A model generated the notes under the pieces. That model worked only from the letters and a program-made list of their open reading frames with translations. It did no database searches and was not told the DNA's origin. Made by a program: the position numbers and the translations under genes. A stretch of DNA of 64,000 nt, from positions 372,001 through 436,000 of the forward strand of contig NC_063080.1 of assembly GCF_022605165.1 (NCBI RefSeq). The letters are read 5' to 3'. This DNA is from Purpureocillium takamizusanense. Taxonomy: Eukaryota > Ascomycota > Sordariomycetes > Hypocreales > Ophiocordycipitaceae. Positions within the stretch are counted from its first letter, which is position 1. The number at the start of each line of letters is the position of its first letter. This document shows, one piece after another, positions 11,773 to 24,100 of the stretch.

Positions 11773-12706
11773 CGCGAATAAACTTGACCAGGAGCGATGA
11801 ATGATAGGAAAGCAGGGGGCAGAGGAGATAGCAGTCGACAAACAAACACGAAGAGCGAAGAGTTTGGGCCGGCCAGACGCGAGCGAAAGGCTCGATCGAG
11901 TATTGAGCAAAAGTTATTGATACGACTGGACTCGAAGGCAATCTGCTGCACCTCACCTAGGCAAAAAGACCGGTCTTTCAACTCTGTATAAGACAACATA
12001 GCTTAGACGCAAGGACTAACAAGCGATTCATTCACGACTCCAGCACTCAACTCTCCCCCCCCCTTTCCATCCCCAAACTGCCCTCCGGCCGTCAGTACAT
12101 GCGGACATCCGATTAAAACGCGCCGGTCAATGATATCTGTCATCAAGCCGCGGGTCGTACTGCAGCAATAGTCAGGGTCGACCTGTTTGCCTCATCTAGT
12201 AAGTCCGGCCGCGCGTACACCAACTTCGGCCCCTGGAGAGCACCGTCCGGAAATGCACCGCAGAGTCGCATTCTTCGCTTCAGTGTGAGCGAACAGCCGG
12301 AAGAGCTTGGTAAGACCAATCATGAATACATGGGTCATGGGATGGCTTAAGCGAATGTTGCATGGAACTTGCGCCTTGTAGACGACGCTCCGTGCACGCA
12401 TGAGGTGGGATGCGCTGCGTCTGGTAGAAGGTTGAGCTATGCCGGTTGGAAGACGGCCAGCCAGTACCTTATCCGTGTAAGTTTACTTCGCAAGTGCATT
12501 ATAGGGAAGACTGGGCTGTATAAGACAGCTACATGCTCGGGCGTGGGCGCATATGTATGAGATCGGCGAGTATACTATCTTCTGCCGCTGCGCAGATCGG
12601 ACGCTTCGTGCTATTGCCCTCCCCTCGAGTGTGCTCTCTGTGTTTCCCACTCTATCTATACCTTCATACTCGTTGACATCCGCGTCTGCCCTTTCGGGCT
12701 CTCGCC
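11773..12706. other. Divergent intergenic region between LysM and GH55 genes
   Basis: Holds the upstream regions of the minus-strand LysM-CBM18 gene and the plus-strand GH55 gene. No coding signal beyond short frames was seen. Confidence 0.5.
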
Positions 12707-15700
12707 ATGATGGCGCGCCAACGTGTTCCATCATTCCTTTCATCCATTCTACTCCTCAGCCTCTCCCTTTTGAGCGTCTCCGGCCAATACATACAGACCC
12801 CTGTGGCTCAGCGGAACTCCCCCAATGGCCGTTCTGTCTATTTGTGGCGCCCCACGTCCAGAGACCGGTTCCAACAGGTCATCGATGTGCATCCGTACGC
12901 CGTCTTCCTCGAGTACAACTGCCACTACATGACGGCCATCTGCCGCAACGCCGACAACTTCTACGGCTCGAGTCGCGGCCTGGCCCGGGGCCGCTACAAC
13001 ACGTGGTTCAACTTCGACTTCAGCACCCGCAAGAAGTCGCCCCGCGGCCGGTCGCAGTACAGACGCTCCAGGAGCTGCCCGACCGGCTGGGTGAGTTCCG
13101 CGGGCTGCCCGCACTCCGACCAGGAGACTGTCTGGCGCAACGACGGGGCGTGGTGGACCACGGCTCTGGCACCTCCTCCGGATGGGTTGAAGTTCATCCT
13201 CGCGCCGCTGAGGGTCGGTCGCAACACCAAGAAGTCGGGCGTTTACTACACCTGCGACGAGTTCCCCGCGGCCTCGTGGGTCGAGGGCGGCGACGGCACT
13301 GGCGTCCCAGGCAACAGCCCCGGGGGCGGTGCCTCGCAAACTCGCTGCGCAGCCTTTCAGTGCCGGAGCGGTGTCAAGGCTGAGCAGAACTGGCAGGCCA
13401 CTGCGCATCGGGCTCTGCGCTACGAGCTGAAGCGCATCATCAACCATCTAGGTATCTGGCCCCCTGGTGCCAACAAGGACATGCAGGTCGCCCAGTTCTA
13501 CTTCCGCAAGTCCAATTCCGCAAATGGTGTCGCCGCGCGTGTCATCAGCTACTCCAACTTGAAGCCGCAAACCGTCGCCAACACGAGACCTGTCTCGCAG
13601 GCGAAGCGTGCTGAGATGACGCCCGATGAGCTTCGCCGTTGGGCCAACACGGTCACTCTGGAGGAGCTTGAGAAGCTCACCGGGGGGACGTTGAGCCAGC
13701 ACGTTATATACTCTAATGAGAGTCTCTGGGCGGCGGAGGACGAGGACGACGAGAGCGACAGGCCCTGGCGCGAGCTGCTTCACGCATCCTTTGCTGCCGC
13801 CTCCAATGCTACGAACCTGCGCGAGCGCAATATCGTTAACAGTTCCCCTGGACACAGCGTAGACAGTACAAAGGATGCTGACACGCTGAATCCCAACCCC
13901 ATCGTCAAGAGAAACGTCACCGTGATCCATGCGCCGCTCGTGAGCAACGCCACCATGGCTGCCATCGAGAGGGCCCGCAAACTCGTTGACAAAGCCATCG
14001 ACGAGTCAAGCAAGCTCAACGTTGCCCGACTGGCCAGCCCGCTGCGCAACAAGTATGAGCTGAAGCCCGGCACTGTGACGGGCTCCCTTGGGTCTCGCCA
14101 GGAAAGAGACAAGGACAAGGACGCGGCGCCGGTCCATCCGCGGCTCAAAATTACCGACGAGATTGCCGATGCGGCCGCTCTCGTTGCCGAGGACGATGCC
14201 CGTCATACTCGCCACAACGTGACCCAAAGGGTCTGGAAGGAGGCGGCCGCGGCGTCGCAGTCGGGCTCGTACTGGATGGAGCACATTGCTCGCAAGGGCA
14301 GCGTGCCCTGGGGCGATGACCCCGGCTACAAGGTGTATCGCAACGTCGTCGACTACGGCGCCGTCGGCGATGGCGTCACCGACGACACAAAGGCCATCAA
14401 CAAGGCCATGCAGGACGGTAAGCGCTGCGGCGAAAAGTGCAACGGCTCGACGACCAAGAATGCCATCATCTACTTTCCCCCGGGAAAGTATCTCATTTCC
14501 ACGACGATTGAGATGCCCTTTGGCACCCAAGTGATAGGAGACGTGAGTACATGTACACCCAGTTGAGGGCCGGGCGATGGTGCCTCAGATCATCCTCGTC
14601 GAGTATCATCAAGTCTGACTCTGTTTGCTTGTCAAACTTCGCAGGCCAACAATCGCCCAACCCTCATTGCCTCGAAGCGCTTCATCGGCCTCGGCGTCCT
14701 CTCGACGGACAAGTACACGGGTGGCGGCACGGGCATCGACGGCCTCGACCAGGAGTGGTTCGTCAACACGGCCAACTTCTACCGCCAGCTGCGCAACATT
14801 CGCATCGACATCACCGACACGCGCTCGTCGCAGAAGGTGGCCTGCCTGCACTACCAGGTTGCGCAGGCCACGAGCATCCAGAACGTCGAGCTCATCGCCA
14901 AGCCGGGCACCGGCCAGAGGGGCATCTTTGCCGAGAACGGCAGCGGCGGCGTCATGTCCGACATTACCTTTACTGGCGGCGGCTACGGCATCTACGGTGG
15001 CAACCAACAGTTCACAGCCCAGCGGCTGACGTTCAACGGCTGCGACGTCGGTGTCCAGGTCATCTGGGACTGGGGCTGGGTGTGGAAGTCCATCACCATG
15101 AAGAACGTCAAGACGGGCTTCAAGCTCCTCCAGCAGGAAAAAAAGCCAACGGCAAAGAGCTCGAAGCGGGATGGCAAAAAGTCCCCCAACGGCAACATCG
15201 GCTCCATCTCCGTCATCGACTCGAGCTTCGAGGGTGTCGGCACCGCCGTTCTGATCGCGCCGCCAAACTCCAAGCCCGGCACGGGCAGCACCGGCGACGT
15301 GATCGAGCACGTCTCCTTCTCTAGTGTTGACAAGGCCGTGGCAGACACGAGCGGTGCTACGCTGCTCGCACCATCCGCCATGGTCGACCACTGGGCGCTC
15401 GGCCCCGTCTACTCGTCCAAGGCCACCCGCTCTTTCTCCGAGGGCGGCAAGATCACCGGTTTCCAGCGGGACTCTGATCTGATCGACGAGAGGCGGAACT
15501 ACTTTGAGCGCCAGAAGCCGCAGTACGAGAACAGCGCGCTTGGCGACTTTGTCCACGTCAAGGATTTTGGCGCAAAGGGCGACGGCGTCACCGACGATAC
15601 GGCAGCGTTGCAGGCAGCCCTTTACGCCAGCCAGGGCAAGGTTCTCTTTGTAGATGCGGGATCATATATCCTCACGGGCACTGTCACTGTCCCTGCGGGG

Positions 15701-18214
15701 TCCAAGGTAGTGGGCGAGACGTGGTCACAGCTCGTCGCGACGGGCAAATACTTTGCAGATGCCAGGTGAGGCGCCAATTCCCAGCCGCGATCTAACTCGA
15801 CGAGTATCACGTTTTCGTCATGGTGATGCTGACTACCTGGCACAGTAAGCCCAAGGTTATGCTAAAGGTCGGAAACGCCAACGAAGTCGGGTCCATCGAG
15901 ATGCAGGACCTCATCTTCACCAGCCGTGGGCCCGCCCCGGGCTTGATCATGGTTGAGTGGAACGTGCGCGCCAGCAGCCCCGGCGCGGCTGGTCTCTAGG
16001 GTGAGCATCCTGTTATTTGCCCTGTCTGAATCCATCTTTTTCCATTTCATGTCGCATAGTATGATGAAGCTCACTTCGTTGTGTAGACTGCCACGCGCGA
16101 GTTGGTGGCGCGACAGGCACCAATCTTACACCAAAGGAATGCCCACCCTCAAAAAGCGACGTCGACGAGGGTTGCAACGCCGCAAGCTTGATGATGCACA
16201 TTACTTCCGAGGCCTCTGGGTATTTTGAAAATATGTGGCTCTGGGTGGCCGACCACATGATTGAGTGTGCCGCCCTCTTCCCTGCGATACTATATCGACA
16301 TGTAGCACTGACGCATGGATAGCGACCCTGATCTGAACGATGCCAACAACGACATGGTAAGTAAATCCGCTGCCTTGACGTACTCGGCAACCGAAACGGT
16401 CCTGCGTTGATGTACTAAAAACCTTGGTCACTTTGACAGGTCCAAAACTCCGTCTACGTGGCTCGCGGCCTCCTCATCGAGAGCCAGTCCCCTGTCTGGC
16501 TCTACGGCACCTCGTCCGAGCACTCCGTCCTCTACCAGTACAACTTCCACAACGCCAAAAAGCTCTTTGCGGGCATGATACAGACGGAGTCTCCGTACTA
16601 CCAGCCCACGCCCAAGCCACCTGCACCCTTCAAGGAGGCCGTTGGTGTCATGCCCGGCGACCCAACGTACAAGTGCGCGGCCGACGACGAGTTTAGCGGC
16701 TGCGACGAGTCGTGGGGCGTCATCATTAGGGGGTCTGAAAATGTATTCATTGCGGGCGCGGGCATCTACTCGTGGTTCTCCACATACGCACAGGACTGCA
16801 GTAAGTTTAACGTGCCATTTGACCCCCGAAGACATACATGTAGGATGGCGACCAGGAGGATGAAGCTGATTGCATGCTCCTAGTCGACACTCAAATGTGC
16901 CAAAATGTGCTGGTTCTCTTTGAAGAGAACCTTGAAAACGTCCGCATCCAGAATCTCATCACCATCGGTGCCAAGTACGTCGCCGTGCAGGATGGCAAGG
17001 GCATCATGGCCGCCGACAATCTCAACGTCGATTCTCATCCGAAGTGGACGCAAATCTCTGTCTTCGACGTCAGCCGTAGCGCCCCGGGCTTCGAGGATCT
17101 CACTTGGATCGACCCCAAGATCTGGGACATGGACACGCCTAGCTTCACCTGCTCGTCACCCTGCAGCGTCAAAATCCCGCCCTGGACCGGCGCCACCCGC
17201 GTCGTCAACTACCCCCTCATCACTGTCAGCAGCGGCACGTGGACTAGCACCATCACCAAGCCCCCGTTGACATTGACCGAAATAGGATTCAAGCCCGTCA
17301 CCATCACAGCTGATGGCGCCAAGGGCAAAGGGAAGCGTCAGGGCCTGGAACCCTTCTTCCCCATCCCAGCCACGACTCCAGCATGGCCACGAGTGAAGTA
17401 CAACGGCCCAGACGGAAAGGAATCCTACGCGAGCCCGTCCGGTCCGTTCCCCACGCCTCCCCTGTCCATTGGACCTGACGCGAAGCCGCCCACGTCAGGC
17501 AACTGGCCAAAGAAGGCGATTCGAGCGGTGCTCGGGTCTGACACCAGTCCTTCGGTAGGCAGATGCGGTTTCCCGGACATATCCTGCAACCCGCAGCCGT
17601 GGACATACCGTGACGTTGGCGGTCGGGACACAGACGACGACGACTGGGACGGCAATGATGTCCCCGACGAGGAGATAATCACATGCCCACCCGAGCCATC
17701 GTCATCATCATCCAGCGCGTCAAAGACTCCTACCACAACGACCTCGGCGGCACCCAAGCGGACACTAGAAATAGGTGATCCTGAAATCAACGACCGCCAC
17801 TGCTACAATTCGGGATACGCAGCCAAGCACGTCAGACTCGATTACGCCATCGAGGATTACTGCAACGAATTGAACGATAAGGGAGCAATCCTTGACGCAG
17901 GGTTTTCCTATAAGACCAGTTTCCCGTTTAGTGGAGACCCGTGGCCTCTTCTTGTCATCATTGGCCTCGTAGTCGTGGACCACACGAAGTGCAGCTGGGT
18001 CAACAAGTGGCCGGCGAGCTCGTTTGATAATCACGGCATCGTCAACTCCACCGAAACTGAGCCGCAAAACGCTCTACAGGGTACAGAGCTCTGCTCCAAA
18101 TATCTGCATGCCATCATTGACAGCTGTAACTGCGGGGGTGTCGATGGGAAGCAGGGCGGAACTTTGGAAAATGATTGTTACGAGTGGCGAATTGACCCGA
18201 ATACGGATTGGTAG
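12707..18214 (+). CDS. Giant secreted GH55 beta-1,3-glucanase with NucA/NucB-like N-terminus; one in-frame TAG
   Basis: Seven exons: 12707-14542, 14645-15765, 15846-16000, 16087-16264, 16323-16356, 16440-16800 and 16884-18214. They join to 1672 codons, about twice the usual GH55 length. A signal peptide is followed by a region (about residues 60-240) with CDEFPAASWVEGG and AEQNWQ, which resemble the core of NucA/NucB extracellular DNases. After a long linker come the two GH55 beta-helix halves, each opening with a GDGVTDDT motif (near residues 546 and 916), and the family segments SPVWLYGTSSEH and YQYNFHNAKK. GH55 enzymes release glucose or short oligomers from beta-1,3-glucan. The last 140 residues are a separate cysteine-rich domain (HCYNSG, CNCGG, KQGG). 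Codon 1037 (15997-15999) is TAG just before an intron, at a place where GH55 proteins appear to carry Trp (GL-W-D). The rest of the frame is intact. It may be a nonsense mutation, a sequence error, or be avoided by a weak upstream donor at 15991. Confidence 0.8.
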
Positions 18215-18579
18215 ATGATACGAGCTTGCTCTGGATGCTTGTCCCGCCAGGATGTATAAGTGTCTTTCGATCTATTTAGCTTGACTATAGGACCAAGCAA
18301 AACATGCTGTCTCATCCGCCAGCAACTTGTAGTGTTGGCCGAGCAGGGGGACTAAGATTCGAACGTAGCCGCATGAGCGGACATCTGGACCCAGTCTCTT
18401 TGTGTTGCACGAGCAACAAGAAACCAACAGCGTATTCGATTTTATGGAAAGAAAGCAGGAAATCGCGAAGATACATTGACGCCCAGTCTAAGTGTTTCCA
18501 GCGACTGGTCGTGTCTGCATGTGACATGAGCAGATAGCCCATCTGCCAAGTTCCCACACTTTCAGCCGTGCTCTACCGC
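18215..18579. other. Convergent intergenic region
   Basis: Between the end of the GH55 gene and the stop of the minus-strand 83-residue secreted peptide. No gene or clear RNA was seen. Confidence 0.5.
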
Positions 18580-18983
18580 TCACAAATGTTCGAGGCCGCA
18601 AGTGATGTAGCCATTGTCGGTCGTGTAGCTGCAAGGGCCATCGTTCTCCGTGCACTATAGTGAGACAATTAGCATGGAGTTCTCGCCAACAGAAAAGAAA
18701 GCAAATATTTGCATGGCTCCTTCGATGTGAAGCCGCCTCCGGACGCTACCCACCTTGTTGGTGCAAGGCCAGTCGACAAAGTGGAATTGCGGGCCGCCAG
18801 CGCCTAGGTGATATTTGGGGAACCGAAGCTGACACTTGTTGCTGGGCTGGACGCAATTCTACGCGTTGTTAATATTCGCGACTTAGACCATAAAAGTTTG
18901 AAGACACTTACACCATGAAACACCATCTTCTCCGCCAGTACGGTGCTTGCGAGGACGGTGAGAAGTGCGAGTGCGGACTTCAT
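18580..18983 (-). CDS. Small cysteine-rich secreted peptide (83 aa, three exons)
   Basis: Three small exons on the minus strand: 18983-18912, 18858-18754 and 18654-18580. The introns are 53 and 99 nt with good donors (GTAAGT, GTGGGT) and TAG acceptors, and all junctions fall between codons. The product has 83 residues: a strong signal peptide (MKSALALLTVLASTVLA), then a mature part of about 66 residues with six cysteines spaced for three disulfides and hydrophobic, aromatic-rich segments (QFHFVDWPC, CSYTTDNGYITC). No family was recognised. A TATATATA box lies about 155 bases upstream. Size, signal peptide and cysteine pattern match the general profile of fungal effectors or antimicrobial peptides, but function is unknown. 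No single open frame longer than about 35 codons marks it, so simple ORF calling would miss it. Confidence 0.72.
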
Positions 18984-21197
18984 TGTGGTAGGTGAGTTGT
19001 GTTGGCTCGCGTGAGAGTGTGATTGATACCGGACTGGATTGCAAGTGCCGGCAAGAGTCTTAGCATGCGATTCGATTGGAACAAGGGTTGATGGTGGCTA
19101 GAAGTTCATGTTGTGACGCAGGTAGAAGCAAGTCATTATATATACTACTTCGTAAAGGCTACTAGATGCGCGAAAAGCACACAATGCACGGATTCTTCAA
19201 CGTGGAATGAGACCGTCCGCAGCGAGATACTGATTAGTTTATAGTTACCTAACCGGTTTCACAGACCTTACTTTGGGCAGTGCAATATGTGTTTCGCACA
19301 CGGAGTATCCCGCGATCGTTTACCATCCGAAGATGAATAATCGTGGGCCGTTGTGGACACTTAAATATGAAGACGGGTGCCTTATCATGTATGGCATTTG
19401 CAAATTGTTTGTCTGCCGTGCTTGGCTAAAGATCACAGGTTCAAACATGAATCACAGCACGGACCGGCGGATGTCGCTGCTCATTGTCGCAAGGCCACAT
19501 CTAGGCTGCTGCCGATCGAGCCACAACATTTCCCCTGAGGATTGAACGCCGGCGGGCCGCACACCGAAGAAATTGAGGGGAATTCGCCCTGTTGGGAGCG
19601 TGACAAACTGCTGTCATGGCATGTTCGTGATACTTGGCTGCTAAAACGTTTTCGCCAACAAATTGGGAGTTCGTAAAATGAGCCGGAGACAATGTATATA
19701 TAAAATTAGCAACACGGGCGCTCAATTTCTAGAACACTGGCCGGTAAGTGACGCATGAGTCTACCTCGGACAGCAGTTCCGCTCTCGTGAGGGAAATTCG
19801 GCTTTGACGTACTTCGTAAAGAGCCTCATCAAATCCTTCTGGGGACGAGCTGCACGGGGTAAAGCGAGTGCAACCGCGACAGCTGATGTGCTCACCAGTC
19901 AACAAGCAGGTGGGGGCTGGCTGATTCTGCCGCGCGCGTAATAGACATGGAGAGTTGTCTCAATTACTGTAGCTGACCACCATCACGAGCGGCATGGCGC
20001 TGCGGCAGGCGTCTCCCCAGACCTCAATCCCTGAACCCCGACAGAACCCTGGCCTTTTTGAACAGTCGTACCCCGCGGGAACAAACAACTGCAACTGAGT
20101 CTGGTCGTCAGCATCTGCACATGCAGCAGAGCCGCATTTCCCAGCTGGAGTTTTCCAACTTCTCTTCTCGGCTAGTCTTTTGGCTGAATACATGAAGGGC
20201 CCGATGAGCGGTCGCCTTGTCGGGGACGTAAGACACGACGCGGTCAAGACATGGTACGGGGCGGGGATAACCACACCATCTTCACGACTGGTCCGCAGGG
20301 ATTCCGGCGACTGATGTGCACTTTCTACGAGGTACATGCATGTTCGCCTCAACTGCAAACGCATGTGCATGCTGTGGCACTATGTATTGGACATACAGGG
20401 ATATAGTGCGCCCTTCTCAGGGGAATCAAGGAAAAAGCGTGCTCTTGAATGCTGTGACACAGTCAACAAGCTAAAAACGTTAGCCACTTAGCCTTGCTTT
20501 GGTCTGGCCGGGCACTGTGCTCATCAATCAAAGCACATACACACAGCTGTCCGCGCATGTCTCCCCCATGTCAGTTCCCTTGGAACTTGTCCGCCTCGTT
20601 GACGGATTGGTTGAGGCAACAATGAAGGCGCTAATGTCTCGGAGAGCAGCTGCAAAGGGAGCGATATCCGGTTGGATCAACCGCGACAGCATGACTGGAA
20701 CGGCCGCTGCACCTGGTTGCCCAGCCGCGGCTGAGGGAGTCGGCGCTTGCAAGCTCGAGCCGGCACTCCAACCGGTATAATACATACATGGAATGAGGCA
20801 AGCCTGGGCGCCTTCTCGAGAGAGTGCCGTTGACTTTGGCTTCAAGCTCTTCGCAGATGATCTTGGGGTTTAGCCAACTACCCCATTCATTCATGCCCCT
20901 TTAGCTGGCCCAGAGGGGGCAGTCCATTTCCCTCCCTGTCCACGTAATTCACGACAAGGACATCTATATCTGCGAGCATCATTCATTGAAGACAATCAGT
21001 CACGAGTTCTGACCGCGTTGCGCTGTACGGACTTGCGGCCGTGCCAATGTCCGCGATGGAGTTGTCTATCTCTTCATATTTGTACGGGCCCGCCCGCCGG
21101 CTACTCCCCGGTGACGCACTAGTGAGACGTTGACATTGCAAGTTATAGCAACGCTTGGGATCAGAATGTGGCGGATCCTGCACATCCCCTGAGGGTC
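18984..21197. other. Long intergenic region
   Basis: Upstream of the 83-residue peptide (minus) and of the patatin-GTPase gene (plus). A minus-strand frame at 19960-20370 ends in a cysteine-containing segment (about 60 residues with VPAGYDCSKRPGFC), but no signal-peptide exon or splice partner could be found, so it is not called. An ATG at 21047 followed by a 43-nt intron (21122-21164) could add 36 residues to the patatin-GTPase protein. Confidence 0.45.
19137..19144 (-). promoter_or_regulatory. Likely TATA box of the 83-aa secreted peptide
   Basis: TATATATA (palindromic) about 155 bases upstream of the minus-strand ATG at 18983; no other gene start lies near it. Confidence 0.45.
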
Positions 21198-24100
21198 ATG
21201 GCGCGACTGGCCCGAGATGATGCATCTTTGTGGCACGACGCGAATTGTGGCCGCGATGTCAATCACAAACCGCCTTTTCACTATTGCATGAAGTGCGATT
21301 TCATGTACTGCAGTGCGTGCTGGTCCGCGGAGCCAAAGCACAAGCGGCCGGGGCATGAGCAGTCGGTTCCAGCAGACGCCATCACCGTCCATACGACCCT
21401 CCGAGTTCGGCTTGATGATTTCATGCTTTTACAGAACCAGTTGGAGATCGTCAAAGACCAGCAGCGATTCAGTCAATGGGATGAGAAGAGCGAGTGGTTC
21501 GGAGTGGCGGCGAAGAATGCCAAGGGGGACTACATCCTCAGCGAAGGGCCCGCATACGAGGGAATCCTGCAAGAGGCTTGTAGTTCACCGCTCACTTATC
21601 CCACACTTGTGTCATTTGTCGGAGAAACCGGTATGCCCCAGGGGATTCTCACCTAGCCACTTTTCTGACTGATTCTATATAGGGTCCGGAAAGAGCAGCC
21701 TAATAAGCCTGCTTATGAAGGTAAGATTCTCTACATGTAGTGACGGTTCCAAGCCCACGCGTCAGCGACCGGATGCAGGTGGTAAACTAACAACCCTGCA
21801 GTTCTCATCTTCCCCTTTGCGCAATCTGCTTACAACCCCGGTTGTTGGGGCAGCGGGATCGCTCGACTCGACGTCCTCAAATGTCAATCTCTACGCCGAT
21901 CCGGGAACGTTCCTCTCGGAGAACCCGATACTGTACGCCGACTGCGAAGGCATGGATGGAGACGAAATCCCGGCTCAGATGCGCAACACGCCAGGCAAGC
22001 CGTCGCCCGGCGATCTCAATGGCGATTCTGAAGAGGCACAGAATATCGCTCGGTATAATCCCGTGCACATTGACTGGGACGGGAAGATGGAAGATGGCAA
22101 GCCCGTGACGAGGAAGCGTATTGCCAAGACCCTCTTTCCAAGAATCCTCTACATCTTCTCGGACGTGGTGGTCTATATCCAATACAACAGACGGTAAAGC
22201 TACGCAAGGCACTTTCTAGTCCCTACTGCTGATTAGCATGTAGACGCCTCGAGGACACAGTCCTTCAGCTGGTCAAGTGGGCCCACAACGCGACCGAGCA
22301 AGCCTACAATAAGCCTGTCCTACCTTGTTTGGTCATCGCGTTCATGGACCGGGATGGACAGGTAGACACGGACGACTACGACATCGACAGCGCCAGGCGA
22401 AATGTATTCGACAAGCTCAATGACATCAGCGGCATGCAAGAACTCCAGTGGTATATCAATTATTGGGAGAACAACAAGCAGACGATCCGTTCAGGGGAAG
22501 ATCTTCTCGGCTGCTACTACTCCTCCGTTAGTGTGGTCAACTTTCCCGGCAAGACGCGTCCAACCAAAATTCACGAGCAGACGACAAAGCTGTACAACCA
22601 GATCGCCCGTGCCTGCAAGGAGTCTCAGCAGCGTCGAGAAGATGCCTGGATGAAGCTGAATGCCGCCACGCTACCTCTATACATGCGAAAGGCATTTACA
22701 CATTTCGCGTCAAACTACACAACCCCTTTTGACTTTTCCGACGCTTGGGTAGACCTCCACCAGGTCTCATTTAACCTTCAAGGGTCAATCTTCAACTTGG
22801 CCACAAAGGTCGGCGAGCTGAGAAAGGTGAGGGGAATGGGTGTGTGGGAGGAAATATCCGGTTTTGTAGCATCCTGTCTCCTGCTCAAGTGCGCTCGCGA
22901 GAATTACCCAGGTATGCGTACTCCACCCCGCAACCCCTTCAACCCACGCTAACAATGGGGGAACAGTAAAAGAGGAAGCCTTACTGCCAGCGAAGGTCTG
23001 GGAGCAATGCTACCAGGCCGCAGATCAGTACTGGCAGTTGTATTGGCCCTGTCGGTACACCGACGACGGATGGGGCCCCTGCATCAACGGCCCGTCCCGC
23101 CATGTACACCATCAAGGGCGCGACACAAAATCCGACAAAAAGGTAGCCAAGGGGAGTCATGACCCGAGCCACAGCCGCCAGGAACTCCGTAGTAAGTTTC
23201 AAAACCTCGTAGAGACGGCCCTGCGAAGCTTGACCAGCGGACTCGGTTCGCTTGGCAAACCTGAAGCGAAGGTGGTGCACTCCTTCACCGGTGAAATCAG
23301 CTCGCTTGTGGAAACACCGATGAGCCTGAGCCGGGTATTCCGGGCGCATATGAAGAAGATGAATGCCTTCTATAAGGGGCTGGGCAACATCGACGACTTC
23401 GTCAGCCATTCGACATGCCTCGCTTGCCTGGACCGGATCCCTGAGCACTGCCTGCCGTGCGGTCACGTTATTTGCAGCGCCTGTGTTGCGGCCGCTGGAA
23501 AGTCTATTGATGGCGGCTTCGTCGAGCTCAAGCGCTGTCCCCTTTTGGAGCACCGCCAAGCAGAGTATTGGTCCAAGCCTTGGATCGGATGCGTCAAGCC
23601 TGAGCAGGCTGGGCTGCGAATCCTGACGCTGGACGGGTGAGGATGCTATATTCCGTCGAAACTCCCCTGGACGTCTTTATAGCTGATCTGCTCTTTTTCT
23701 AGAGGAGGCATAAAGGGGGTTACGGAACTGGAACTTCTGATGAGGATCCAAAAGTGCCTTGGCGAAGTGCCATTGCGTGAATTCTTTGATCTGATTGTTG
23801 GCACGAGGTGAGTGCTAACGTTCTGCTTGTCCTACACTGAGCCACGTTGGGCGACAAGTGGCAGCAGTTGTTGCCAAGGCTATATCGATGGGATTATCCG
23901 TGAGTAGCTGAGACACTGACGCTTTACCAGTGCCGGGGGAATCATTGCCTGCGGACTCGGTCCTGGTGAGATGGACATCAGCGAATGTGCTGCCAAATTT
24001 GAGGGTCTTTCCACGAGGGCCTTTTCCAAGCCCGGCGCGGGAGACATCCCGGTTGTCGGCACACTGCTGAGCCGGATGTACTCACTCTTCAACCAGGGCT

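Noticed and set aside
18340..18420. GTTCGAATC resembling a tRNA B box on the minus strand
   Set aside because: The flanking bases do not form a T-stem or an acceptor stem, and no A box is placed correctly.
19960..20370. 136-codon minus-strand frame ending in a cysteine-containing segment
   Set aside because: The end looks protein-like, but no signal-peptide exon, promoter or splice partner could be found upstream. Not enough to call a gene.
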